Assembly (NCBI GenBank): GCA_951213105.1
Contig: OX578147.1
Location: forward strand, 123,225,642-123,289,641
Length of the DNA stretch: 64,000 bases
Direction of reading: 5' to 3'
Origin: Amaurobius ferox
Lineage: Eukaryota > Arthropoda > Arachnida > Araneae > Amaurobiidae
The notes under the pieces were generated by a model. It was not told the DNA's origin. It ran no database searches and saw only the letters and a program-made list of their open reading frames with translations. The translations under genes and the position numbers were made by a program. Of the stretch, positions 46,109 to 57,808 are shown in pieces. The stretch's first letter is position 1. Every line of letters starts with the position of its first letter.

Positions 46109-47576
46109 CTAAAAGAAACCTCTCTGCAAGCCGGCCAAAACAGTATAAACACTTAATTTATCAGAATGATGATTCCATAGCTGATAATTATAGCACATTT
46201 TGTGCCCGCGTGCTTTGAAAAGCTGGACTTTTATCTGCATAGAGAGCAGGGTTTTAACATCATAAATCCTTGCCCATCCCTCCGCCGGCTCAAGACCGAC
46301 CAAGAAGATGGGAAGAGGGGTCCTGTCACATCTATTCCTCAGCTGTGTCAGCCTAACAATTTTGAAGCCAAGTGCGGATAGGGCAGTTTTAATATCTTCA
46401 GCATTAGTGTTGGTGGGCAAGCCCTTTATTACAATTTTCCTCGGCCTATCCGTTTTTAGATTTATAGAACTGAAGGGAATCTTCTCACGGGTTAAGTGAG
46501 CCTGCACACTCCTGTAGTTCTCAACGGACCCAGGGGTGATCCGGATCACTCTCCCCATGAGAAGACCCTGAATTTTGCACTCAAGAGTTTTATTTAAGTC
46601 CTCTATGAGGGCTCCTCAATTGCTTGCGGAGTCCACATAGAAGGACGAAACTTTTTCCTTAGGGGGGTAGGGGGTGCGCATCAGTTATTTCGACTTCCTC
46701 GACGTTTAAGTTGCTGTATTTGTTTTTAGTTTGGCTATCCTCAGAGGGTTTAGGGTTATCAGAGATTTTAAGCTTTTTACTTTTGGGTTGGGTAATGAAT
46801 CCTTCCAGTTTGCCAAACATCGCGTGTTTGAAATTAAGATATAATTCATCCTCAGGTTTGGACTTCCTATCCTTATAAATATCATAAACAAGATTATATG
46901 AAGTCCTATTAACAAGATTGTTAGGGTTAGGGTGGCTAGCTAGCAGATTAGAATCAGAAGTGGTACCTGATAAGATTGTCTTTACTATCTTGGCTCTCTC
47001 GTAGTCAATTCCCTCTTGTTCCAGCTCTTCCTCGAGTCTAGCGATGATCCAATCATAAATCTTGAAGTGGCTGTAGATCTTCCACTCCATGGAATCTTTT
47101 TTCAGCTGGTCGCTCTCACATTCCAAAGTCTTAATGTAGGCTGCCTCGTAGACGGCTGCAGTTTGAGTTCCCTCGTCCTCAGATTGAGAAGTGGGCTCTC
47201 CTTGTTCCTGGTCCTGGTCGTCCATGATTTCGGCCCAGTCTTTCTTTTTCTTTTGCGTCAGCTGGTTAGCGTGCATGTCTTTTCCTCCATATTGCGCCGG
47301 CTCCTCGGCAGTTGCTTCCACGATCTTTATGTTGTCCAGATCCATTCGATGGTTCCTCAGGTCTATTGCATTGTCCTTTATTAGCTGGGGCCATCCCCTT
47401 CTTCCTCTCCAATCCTTCAAAATTTCCACATCCATCCTTACTAGATTTTCCGCTATCTGCTCCAACGTGAACCCGCCATGCCAGATCCATTACTCTTTCC
47501 AATCCTGGAAACCTTTCGCCTCCACCGGCGATATGAAAAGTTCATCAACACTTGTAATGGCTCTTTGCAAATCCAT
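46109..47576 (-). pseudogene. Decayed LINE ORF1 (gag-like)
   Basis: An ATG at 47576 starts MDLQRAITSVDELFISPVEA. A TAA lies at about 47490, followed by a long open stretch to about 46660 that is rich in charged residues (QKKKKDWAEIMDDQDQEQGE). At a six-C run (about 46664-46669) the frame shifts by +1, and a TGA follows near 46607. The PRE_C2HC domain then reads RKIVIKGLPTNTNAEDIKTA and LRNRCDRTPLPIFLVGLEPA. The first zinc knuckle is damaged (CYNY instead of CxxC), and the remaining knuckles are not recognisable. Confidence 0.82.
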
Positions 47577-47790
47577 CGTAAGTTGCTTTGCCCGACGCGG
47601 TTTACTATAACTTAGTATACTCACGCCCAAGCTAAAGCAAGAAGAAAAGTTCACCGCGTGGTATCGTCGACGAGCGTCTCAGAAGGTCCGCACTGTTCCA
47701 CTGCCTGAGTGAGTCAGGAGATCAAAATGAAACGCGTAGGGACGCTTCATCTCCTACACTCTGGCCCTCGCTGAGCCTTCATCGCAACCT

Positions 47791-48604
47791 ATGTCGTGCC
47801 ACCTGCTTTTAAGAACAATTGTTTATCGTATTACGGACAAACGGCAAAACTTCCTATCTGTATGTTTTGCCTTTTGTTCATAATACAGTGACAAAATATC
47901 GTGCTAAGCTTTCAGTATAGAAAGATTTACAGCAATGAAACATATAATTGTGTGAAATATAATAATTAAATTGTAATGTTCTTAACAATAGTTTCAAATC
48001 TTCGCCCGTGAAGAAGAAAATTTTGCATAAAAATGTGCATAAAAAATTGAATAACTCATTAACTAAATCGAAATTTTAAAAAAAGGCTCAGTTGAACACC
48101 AAAATCCAGGTTGTCCCAGGGTGAAATATATCTTTGACCTGTTTCTGGTGTGTATGTCGAAGTCGAAAAATCCAAGCTTTGGACAGCCGCAAAATTCAGT
48201 CCTGGGTTAGCTGAACTTCCGATAAGACAACCTTATCCAGTGTTTTTGTTTGTTTGTATGTTTTTATTGTTGTTTGTTTGTTTTGCTTTTGTTTTTTAAT
48301 TTGAATTAGCTTATCCTTTAGTTTATGTTAAAACGATTTTCGCACGAATCGGTTCCTTGGCGATCGAAAATATTATCACAGAGATCCCAATTTGGCACTA
48401 TCGGAAATGTAAAGAACGTTCTTATACGTCAAGAATAACGATCTTTAAACCGAATCTGTAGAACAATTCCTTCATTTTTAAATGCATCGAAATATGCATG
48501 CTTTAGGTTATCAGATTCTTATTTTGCCGAGTCCAAAATTGGAAGATCGGCACAACTCTATAATTTAGCAAAATCATGGTTGTATATTTCAGTATCCCAT
48601 TAAA
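47791..48604. other. Gene-free segment
   Basis: It contains a TTTG-rich stretch at 48240-48290. No gene is seen. Confidence 0.5.
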
Positions 48605-48765
48605 AAAAATCTGATGTGGGCAGCACATGACTTTCCCTGCAGACTCATATTCACTTTTTCTTTATTTCTGCAATAATTCATTATATTGGGTGTAATTGCA
48701 CAAAATAACACCCATAAATGTTTAAAATCACACTGAATTTGCACTTTTGATTCAATTTTTGTTTT
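48605..48765 (+). repeat. Dispersed repeat family K, copy 2
   Basis: It matches 339-500 in the same orientation, with the shared GTGGGCAGCACATGACTTTCC-type start and ATAATTCATTA block. Confidence 0.6.
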
Positions 48766-48769
48766 CATT

Positions 48770-49410
48770 TGGTAACTGGTCTTATTTTCAAAGATGGCGT
48801 AGCGAAAATGCAAAAAAAAACAAAATATCCCGAGAACGGTGTACTCGGGTTGGTCTTATTCATTTCATCGTAAAAAATTGCGTATAAAACAAGCATTTAA
48901 GTGATATATTTGAGCATACGTAGTTTTTTATTTCAGATATTGATGATTTTTGAGGGCCATTTCGCAAAAAAGGCAGGTTATATTTTTCCGAATCGTACCA
49001 AAATCTAATTAGTACCAAAATAACCCACAAGTGACTTATCTACCAAATTTCGTAAAATTTGATCAATTAGTTTTTCATCTAAAGTGGATACAGGCAATTT
49101 TTAAGGGGCCATTTCGCAAAAAAAGGCGGATTATTTTATCCCGAATCATACCAAAAACTAATCAGCACCAAGGTCACACACAAGTGACCTACCTACCCTA
49201 CCAAATTTTATGAAATTCAGTCCATTAGCTTTTCAATTAGAGTGGATACATATATTGCGCGCGCGCACACACACACGTCACGCTAAAAATAGTGTTTTCG
49301 TATTCTAGAGGTCCCAAATCGTGTAGATCAGTTGAAAGCTCCAGTTACGATTTTCGACTTGATTTCAGTACTTTCCCTATACATTAGCATGTATTGCAGG
49401 GAAAGTAAAA
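48770..49410 (+). repeat. Repeat family X, long copy
   Basis: It follows the 21710-22255 copy. The GGGCCATTTCGCAAAAAAGG block is internally duplicated (48955 and 49105). It ends with the hairpin ACTTTCCCTATACATTAGCA / GTATTGCAGGGAAAGT (49369-49406). Confidence 0.7.
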
Positions 49411-51700
49411 TGAATAGGTAATGAATGATATTTTCCGAATTTTGAATTCGATTTTTAAATTAAATTTCGGTTCAAACAATTTTGAAGGTTGTATCTATAT
49501 TCAAGAATTCGCTGTATGTTCCGGTGTAATTTTAATCAGAGGTTTGCAACCTAAATCCCGGGCAACGGCGGGTACATTCTCTAGTTGTTTCAGAATTATA
49601 ATAATTAAGGCAAATCCCCAAATCCCTACATATTGGCATTCCTTATCATAGGATTTCGGAATTTCGTGATTACCAGATTATCATCCCTAGGTGGGCATTG
49701 AAGCCATGTGTAGCCCACATCTCGATTTTATAACTCTTTCGCACTTTTCTCCCGCCTCTTTGTGGGGGCGAGTATCAATAATAAATAAGTTTATCTGAAC
49801 GAGTACTAAATATATCCTAGTTGTGGACATTTATTGCGCGAGAGATGGCGAGATTGTGGAATAAAAACTGAACACCAGCATACTTTAAGAAGCTGCGGGC
49901 CCATGTGGACCGAGAAGAAAGGACTGATAAGAATTGCTCAGCGAAATAAATTGGGTAGAAGATGTAATACTTGGGCCATAAAAGTAGCTAGAAGGAACAA
50001 ATAGGTCTTAAATATCCTTAGGAAAATCTGATGTTAGAAATGCTAGACAATACATAGCTTTCTCTACAAACAGGGTCGCAGCCCAGTGTTTCTTACAGTT
50101 TCTCCGAGGGGGAGGCTTCGTGCCCCGGAAACATTTTATGTTAACCTAGTTTCTATTTATGTGACATAGCATTTAGATATAATTATATAGGTTAAATAGA
50201 AAACTTGCCCCCCTCGCATAAAATTGCATTCGCCCCCCTCCCCCCCCCCGGTCAAAATGCCTTGGAAGAAATCAGCCATGTAATGGAAAGAAGGGGGCAT
50301 AACAAGTTCAGTTCATCTAAAAAATTCTTATAGGAGCAGCGCATGACATTCACTATATACTGAAATTTATTTTTGACGTGAAATATCTTAGGGCACCGGG
50401 TAAATAGTCAAAACGTGTTCAGGAGGTCCTAAAACATGTATTGGCATCAAAATTTCGAAATCAAAAATTTTGGGGAAAACAGTACTTATTCTATACTATA
50501 TTCTATAGTATGAGAACTTAATAAAATTTGTCGAGAAGGAATTATTCCACTCTGTAAAGCATTTCATTGAGACAGATTTTTTTTTACTAACAAAGAAAAC
50601 TCTAAAGATTGAGTCGTTTTCCTTCAGAAAACACAACGATTTCCGAACTAAGAAAGCTCTTAACAAGGGATTTCCTAAAGTCGCAAGCACAGATATTCTT
50701 GTAATAGGGGATTTTCGCGAGCTGCAAGGTCCACCCGTGATCAAATGGTTTACTTCTGTTATTCTGATTTATAGGATCCAGGTTTGATTTTGTATACGGG
50801 TAGGGAGCTCTGTGTATGCTTGCATACCCGCAATAGTTCGGGATATATTTTAAACTTTAAGTGCCTGTCAAAGAAGTTCTGGTGTACATAGAAAGAACAG
50901 CAGAACGTCAAAATTACCCTATCTAATCAAATGCCTCAAGCAGTGAAGACGCAGCGGAGGCAGTGTCTACGCAAATACACTCTGCTGCAGCAAAATATAT
51001 GCAGCCATAAAAAATTGAGCTACAGCCGCAAAACTCGGCATGTAAATATCGTTTGAAGAGTTATGCAAATGATCAAATTGTAAGCACCAACACGGTATTT
51101 AAAATAACCGGTGTACTCACTCACGAGCTGGAACTGGATTTTCTGCTTTGATACTGCCAAGCCAAGCCAAGACGCTAGCTTTCGGAGTACACCTTCGCCT
51201 CCACCTCAGAAAGTATAAAAATCGGATGTGGGCAACACATGACTTTCCTTATATAATGCAATGAGTTTACTACTTTTACAGTAAAAAAAATAGGTTTTTC
51301 TTATAGTATATACTTATATTATTTCCAAGATATTGAATTTTCGACAACTAGTCGTCATTTTCATTGATTTAGCGTCATTTTAATCCATTTGGCGAGATTT
51401 TCGTTAATTTGACAAAATTTCAAAAAGTCGTTAAGTTGGCGACATTCCGCCAAATTCGTCGCCAAAATCTCGCCATACTTTACTGACGGAAAAATAAACT
51501 ATTCTTATAGCAGATAAACGACTATTGGCGTTCAAATACAAAAGTATTACTCGAAGTATCTTTTCTCATAAATGGAACGAGCTATAGATCCACGAGAATG
51601 ATATCACCCAATTTATCGCATGGTATTACATATGAAAAGTGAACATGTTTCTCAATAGGAAAATTTTTTTTTTTTATTTTATATGACTTTTTAATAATTT
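49411..51700. other. Dispersed repeats, no gene
   Basis: Family K motifs lie near 50320 and 51205, and a Q-family 3' part at 50405-50490. A C-rich run is at 50232-50249. At 51155-51172 the minus strand reads GCGTCTTGGCTTGGCTTGGC, like the LINE 3' end at 38886-38900. Confidence 0.45.
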
Positions 51701-51719
51701 TTTTGAAAAATGTGCGATA

Positions 51720-52258
51720 TCTCGAGAACGGTTCACGTTAGCGTTCTAAAATTTATGTTAATCGTTTTCTAATGAAAAATTACATGAGAAATGTCTATTT
51801 GCGAAACTTTATTAGCGGTTTTAATTTTTTGACGATTTTTTCAAAATTTCACTCGAAAATTTGTAGAGGTTCTGAACATTCGATTACGTTTAAAAACAAT
51901 AGGCTTCCAGTGTTTACGGATTGTGATGGTTTGCGTACCAAATTTCGTTCGAATCGGTCCATTCGTTCGTCAGTTATCGTCTCCACAGACTCACTGACAC
52001 ACACACACAGAAACACACACACACACATACTTTCACACACACACACACACACATACTTTCACACACACACACACACATACTTTCACACACACACTCACAC
52101 ATACCTTCACACACACACACACACAGAGACATCACTTCAAAATTATTTGATTCGTGATCAGGGATACTTGAAACGGGCTCTCCCGTCGTAAACTCGAATT
52201 CGAATTTTCGACCACGTCACAATATTTTCCTTATACATTATGTATATAAGGAAAGTAA
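51720..52258 (+). repeat. Repeat family Y with expanded AC tract
   Basis: It matches 2390-2620 and, inverted, 15826-16185. The CA-rich part is expanded into several ATACTTTCACACAC-type units (about 51990-52125). The end is a hairpin formed by TTTCCTTATACATTATGTATATAAGGAAA (52224-52252). Confidence 0.75.
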
Positions 52259-52259
52259 A

Positions 52260-52545
52260 AAGTCCACGCAAAGCAAATTTTCCAAATAGGAATATGAGAT
52301 AGCAAATTGCTCTCCTCGTATACACGTGTACTCTGTAGCGTCACCTCCGAGATCAGAGGATGGAGCACTAACTTTTGACGTCTCAACTTGTAGGCCCACT
52401 GCTAGTAGGTCTTCCAGATCACGATCGGAGCTTTTGCTATTTGCTTCCCTTTTAATTCTCTGTTCGATGCAAAGGAATAATAATTTGTCAGTAAAGCAAA
52501 TAATATATTCATGAAATTTGGAAGTATTTTCGATAATGTGCATTA
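52260..52545 (-). other. Open frame of unknown nature, possible exon remnant
   Basis: The minus strand is open for 101 codons and reads REANSKSSDRDLEDLLAVGL and SAPSSDLGGDATEYTCIRGE. The plus strand is also open, with SVASPPRSEDGALTF and TASRSSRSRSELL. GC content is higher than its neighbours. It begins immediately after the terminal hairpin of family Y. I do not recognise the product on either strand. It could be part of a repeat. Confidence 0.2.
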
Positions 52546-52559
52546 AAATGGGTGATTTA

Positions 52560-55060
52560 AAATATTAATATTGCTGTACATTTCTTAAAATAAAATATTT
52601 ATAATGACTCAAATTCACTCTGGGAGCAAAGATGAAAGGATTCCATTCAGTTAACGTTTTAATAAAAGTTTGAAAAAGAACTCTATATATTTATTGCTTT
52701 ATCAGACATTTTATTTGAATAATTCTTCAGTACATTCAGCTAAAGTATGCGTACTTCCAGATAAAGTATGCAGAAACTAAAATGATTATTGAATACTATC
52801 TTTACCTTTAAATATCATAAGATAATCATTAAAAAGTAACTTAGAATTTAACTTTTAATATGCTTACGTGTTTATTTATTTTTATTTCATTTTATTTTAT
52901 TCATTTTTTGTTGTTGTTGTTATAAATTGTAAAATGATTTAGAATTAAGATAAAATACTAGTTGAATGTCATTCATTAACCTATGCACTATAATTTGTAG
53001 AAGTTCAGGTTTTCTAATATAGCACATCTTATATTCCTTTTTTTACTACCACACATTAACAAATTGTAAACAATTTTGCTTAATTATAGAGTTTGAAATA
53101 CTTCAGGGGGCTTTGAAAATTTAATAAAGCTGTATAATAGAACTTTTTGGTATTAATATTTCATTTACAATTCCATTGAAGTGAAAATGCAAGAAAGATT
53201 AAATTAGCTTTGTATTATTAAAATAACATTAATTATAATAAGAAATATGCAATGGTAACTTGAAATTGTAAGTTGGTTACTTTGCTTTTTTCCAAGTAAT
53301 TTTAACAATTTTTAATAACATAATAACTCGCTACATAAAAAAAAAATGTGCACAACCTAAACACAAATGACTTCTTAACCAATTCTTTTAAAATTTCAGC
53401 ATGCCATAACAAATAATATAAAATATACCTGCAATATATTAAGATGCTAAATATTTTATATGCAATTACTTACTTATCAAACGGTTAAAAATATGTTATT
53501 TGATGTGTGAAATATTACATTTTGCATTATTTTACTTTCATAACTTTAGTGTGGCATTTTTATTGCTACGATTTCTTACTATTGACAATATCTTAAAAAG
53601 AGAATGATATTTTTTTATCTATATAAATAAAATTGAAAATACATCTATCTGTCTGTGCGTTTATCTATCTCATACATCTATCTGTCTGTGTGTTTATCTA
53701 TCTCATCATCACAGTAGATCTGCTGCATCGAATTTCATGAAAATTTTGTGGGTAGCCTTGAAATAGCCCTACTTAAAATTTAGTCCATGTTTCGAGTTTC
53801 TAGGACCAGGGATTGTCGAGATATGAATAAAAATCCCACAATTAAACCTTCCATAAAAATAGAATTATGCAGATGATATATTTTCGGCAAATGTATTAAG
53901 AAAATTATATCATGATGTTTAGCAACTCGATTAAATCAAATGTGTTTATTATGCAGACGATTATTAATTTTTTTCCGATTTAAATGATGAATGAAATTGA
54001 TATAAAAGAAAATTTTATAACCAGTTTTATACCATTTTAGCGATTTCATTTTAGTATATATTGATCCAATTTCGTATATACTTTAAAATTTGTTTCCAAA
54101 CGAGGATGTTTTATTCTTCAGATTTGCTTGAAGATAATTTTGTATAGAAAACACAGAAAGGAGAATTAAATTTAGAAGAAATAAGTGAAGGAAGAATTAA
54201 ATGAAATATTTTAATAGAATGTTTTGAGTAAGAATGTCATTTAGAATACTGCAGGAATTTGCACATATTTTAAATCATGGGCAATGTCGGGTATATCTAT
54301 CGGGTATAACAATATACATAAAATTGTATGTTGTACATCTATTTGTCTGTTTATTATATCAGCACGGTAGAACTCACCTATTTTCTTTTCATAAGAATTT
54401 TTATAAAATTTCAAAAATAGAGACTCCAAATATTAAAACTTCAGATCAAATTCTGAATTTTAAGTTTCTTGTATTATATAATCAATACGAAGAACGGACA
54501 TACTGCTAGTCTATTATAAAATATCACACAACTAACAACATTATTAAAATAATTTTAAAATATTTGCAGGAAACTGAATAATTTATGACAACATATTAAG
54601 TACACTAGGTAAATGCAATGACTGACACAAGCTAACCTGATAAAATATACATTTTAAACATTGAATGATTTTAAATACCTCACAATTGCTTAACAGCTTA
54701 ATTTTACAAGTGCCTAGGCAGTTTTCTTAATTAATGTGACAACAATAAAATTTTAAAACAAACTAAGAAAACTCTAAAAGGTTTGTTGACGTTATAATTA
54801 GCAACAAAACAATTTAGAATCCAGTTAGCTTTAATTGAATAGCAATAATTTGAATGCCATATATTTAAAATTCTAAGTAATTTTAAATGACATGATAATA
54901 AGCAAAAAACTGTAAGCACTTACTTCTAAAGAGCATTTGCAGTATCCAATATTAATGTAATAAGGATTAGCAATCCAATGTAATAAGGTATGTAATCAAA
55001 GGTATGCAGGTCAAAAACCTTATTAAATCATGAACTAACATATTAGACACTCTAAAATAC
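52560..55060. other. Gene-free, strongly AT-rich segment
   Basis: A ~45-bp duplication containing CATCTATCTGTCTGTG and TTTATCTATCTCATC lies at 53640-53710. Nothing else was recognised. Confidence 0.5.
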
Positions 55061-55069
55061 GATAAAGTC

Positions 55070-56165
55070 ATTGCCTAGAAAAAAAGACCGTTGTACATCC
55101 ACGAGCTCACGTACTGCACATACTTCTTTGTGTGGGGGAGAACTTTCCAGAATTCGAAGGCCAGATTTGGGCCTACAGCTGCTACATTTCGAAGTGCGGG
55201 GGGGGGGGGGGGGTCAGCAGTTCTGTTTCTACTATCGGGGTGACGTCTGTAGAGGTCAGAGACGGCTGGTGGTATGCCGTCATTGTCTTTGGATGGCTCT
55301 ACTGGGCTGTGGCTGAAAAAGGAGGGCGGAGCTAGGGGAAGAGCGGGCCAATGGAAAATTAGGAAGAAACTTCCAAAATTACAAGATAGCAAGTATTTAC
55401 TTGAAGTAAATACAAATAAAGTATGAGATTACAATAATAAAAAGGATAAGAAACAATAACCATTAGTTTTTAGGAATATATGGTTGAGTTTAAGTTAAAT
55501 TAAATGGAGTTGAAGTTCAGATTTTTAGTAATCGAAATTAGGATTTTTATAGTTTAGCAGTTATACTTTGTGTTAAATTTAGTTATTAATGATTAATTTT
55601 TTGTTATGAGTTCATTGAATTCTCGTTACAATTATATTACAATCAGCATGTGTGCTGAGGTTAGGCATCGATTGTTGAGACCGCGCGAGTTAAAGCAAGG
55701 CATTGTTCACTAGGATTGTGGGTTCGCCGAGAAGGACGAATCAGGTGGTCCCATTTTACCTCGGGATTGCCTAGGCAATAACCTAAGTGAAACGGGGTCG
55801 CCACCTATCTTCGCCCGGCGACGTGATTAGGAAACTCCTGCTTGAGGCGTCATATACCTGGGGCGCTTCCACGGTGGCGCCGTAGGACCAAAAAGAAGAT
55901 GTCTAGGGCTTCTTTTCCTGAGATAGAAAGGTGTGGAAGGATCATAGCTACTATCGATGTCTCTCAAGCAAGGTTTGCAAGTGTTTTTCCTGAAAAAATT
56001 TCGTGAAGTTTTCCGAATATGCCCAGCAATGTCTGGGATTTTGAGATCGGGAAGAATCACCTCGTTCTGGACAAGCCAGGGTGCATTTACAATGCAACTC
56101 TTTGATACTGCAAGTTGTGTACAAATGTGTCTTTGAGATGTATTCGACAGCGATACGAACAATTG
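55070..56165 (-). mobile_element. 3' fragment of the 33-kb LINE family
   Basis: On the minus strand 56165-55827 encodes the last ~100 ORF2 residues: NAPWLVQNEVI, IRKTSRNFFRKNTCKPCLRD, PRHLLFGP and PWKRPRYMTPQAGVS. This is nearly the same as the ORF2 end at 38113. The 3' region continues to about 55070 and includes a G16 tract on the plus strand (55198-55213). It is 5' truncated, probably dead on arrival. Confidence 0.88.
55827..56165 (-). pseudogene. Truncated LINE ORF2 C-terminus
   Basis: It is collinear with residues ~845-931 of the ORF2 at 35318-38113, with scattered substitutions. Upstream of NAPWLV the frame diverges, so truncation lies near 56110-56165. The endonuclease and RT motifs are absent. 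Confidence 0.85.
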
Positions 56166-56355
56166 TCGGATTTAGGGAGGGCACACACTGAAGATTCACG
56201 ACTCACTGTACACCGTGCATTGCATCTCGTACGTCACCATCGTCACTAAAGATTTGCGATGGTGGATATTCACGATGGTGACGATCTCGTATGTTCCTCA
56301 AATGTGAACAAGAAACCGGTTTTTCTAACGTTGATTTGCTTCTCTCGTACAGCTT

Positions 56356-56639
56356 CTTCTTCTTCGACCCAGACCGTCCGACCTACCAGAAAGGTGTAAG
56401 GTATCTGTTTGGACGGCCGGGAAGTGCCACCCAATTTAGACCGGAACCCAGTGGGGAAGGCATCCACAGGAACCGTGCCCTCCTTCCCCTATTACCAACC
56501 TCTCGGAAGGACTTACGGACCCACATGTTTAACGTGATCGTACTCCGCGTGAACACGGCGGTAGTTTGGGCAGCGGCGGGAATCGAACCCGGGACTACCG
56601 AGTGCAACTTCCGCGCGCTAACCACAGGGCTACCGCGCC
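56356..56639 (-). mobile_element. tRNA-derived SINE, complete, with TSD
   Basis: In sense (minus) orientation it starts GGGCGCGGTAGCCC with an A box (TAGCCCTGTGGTTAGCG) and has the B box GGTTCGATTCC. The body then has CGTGTTCACGCGGAGTACG and ends GGTAGGTCGGACGGTCTGGG with a GAA-repeat tail. CTCTCGTACAGCTT at 56342-56355 and 56640-56653 is a perfect 14-bp TSD. The family also occurs at 57809-58195 and in fragments near 10 kb. It needs LINE enzymes for mobility. Confidence 0.9.
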
Positions 56640-56699
56640 CTCTCGTACAGCTTGTCTTCAGTGAGTGGACATTAGGTCACAACCATTGTTCAAAACGAA

Positions 56700-57170
56700 C
56701 CGCATTTTACACAGTGCCTCATGCTTCCTCAGTGTGTGCCCTCCAATTAGAGAAAGGTCGCATCATAGACCTAATAGAAACTGGGTAGTCCAACAGACGT
56801 ATCAGTCGCCATCTTGGTCGGAATGATATGGTAGTTACTCGGTGTTGCCAACAGTGGATCAGAGAAGGTACATGTAACCGTCGCAGAGGCTCAGGATACC
56901 CCAGACAGACAACTGTTAGAGAGGAGCGTGCAGTCAGGAGAGGAGTCACGCTCACAACAATGGAGTCGCTACCATCCATTCAAAGGCATTTGCCATCCTC
57001 CATGCATCCTGTGTGAAGGGATACTGTTCGAAGACGACTGGCAGAAGATGGGATTAGGTATCGACGTTCATTGTGGATGGCATTTGCGAATGGCAGGCGA
57101 GTCTATGCATTGACTGTGAAACTACATTCAAAGACGATACTCACGCATTCTCGTTGAGGAGATATTTACT
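56700..57170 (+). pseudogene. Tc1-like transposase, N-terminal DNA-binding part
   Basis: The frame from about 56739 reads LEKGRIIDLIETG, a TAG where tryptophan is usual, then SNRRISRHLGRNDMVVTRC, WIREGTCNRRRGSGYPRQT and EERAVRRG. This is the paired-type helix-turn-helix with the GRPR-like linker of Tc1 transposases. A frameshift and stop near 57018 are followed by RRRLAEDGIRYRRSLWMAF. It then loses homology at about 57120. The catalytic half lies at 58550-59188. Confidence 0.8.
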
Positions 57171-57429
57171 CTAACGACGACTGACACGAATGTGCGTTTT
57201 CATATGAAATGTTTTTGTTTCAATTTATTTGAATACTAGATGGCGCGAAATGTCCATTCTAACATTTCCAGCGTATTTTGCCAATACTTGACCCTGGTTT
57301 ATGGGGTTCCATTAAATCATCACTTTATCTAGAGCGGTGAAACGTTGTTTTATAATATAAACAAACAGATCATTTCTTGCAGACTTTGCTATGTTATAAT
57401 TGAGTGTGGGTTCTCGTTTTGACTGGATG

Positions 57430-57706
57430 AATTATTGGAATACAAGAGAGTATTTCCTTTCAAGTCTTGGTTTTAGAGAGATGTGGCGGTAGCGAATTTA
57501 TTAGGTCATTTCAGTCAAAAGACTCAAGATGTTTCCATTCTATAGAAGAATGTACTCACACGGTAATCGAATCTGACAGTAATGAAAGTAGTGAAGATTC
57601 GTGGAACTTTGATAACTCAAATGAGCACACAGACAGTTTTTATAAATGCATAGATTGCAATCTTGGTCTGTGCGTGTATCCATATTTTGACATATATCAT
57701 AAGTAA
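57430..57706 (+). pseudogene. Probable C-terminal tail of a piggyBac-like transposase
   Basis: The frame ends FYKCIDCNLGLCVYPYFDIYHK before TAA 57704-57706, preceded by an acidic, serine-rich stretch. piggyBac-type transposases typically end in a cysteine-rich zinc-binding tail with CxxC, a LC.xPCF pattern and a final .YH. Here the cysteine after P is tyrosine. The catalytic core is not present nearby. The call rests on this tail alone. Confidence 0.4.
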
Positions 57707-57794
57707 AAGGCGTATTAATTAGTGAAAATATGTTCTTGTAAGAAATTGTGTATAATTTTTATTAGCTATATAAAATTTTCAATGCAATCAATCA

Positions 57795-57808
57795 AATATA
57801 TTTCCTGT
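57795..57808 (+). repeat. Target-site duplication of the 5S-headed SINE
   Basis: AATATATTTCCTGT is repeated exactly at 58196-58209, enclosing the whole composite 57809-58195. Confidence 0.9.

Larger units (their letters stand above)
44701..47790 (-). mobile_element. Decayed jockey-like LINE with internal deletion
   Basis: On the minus strand a 5' leader (about 47790-47577) leads into ORF1 remains (47576-46109). About 200 bp of unclear sequence follows, then the RT 3' half (45900-45124) and a 3' region. The endonuclease and the RT N-terminal half are missing. It is a different family from the LINE at 33344-38900. Boundaries are approximate and no TSD was found. Confidence 0.75.

Noticed and set aside
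51990..52125. CRISPR-like array
   Set aside because: Units are AC microsatellite with interspersed CATACTTTC, not repeats with unique spacers; this is eukaryotic DNA.
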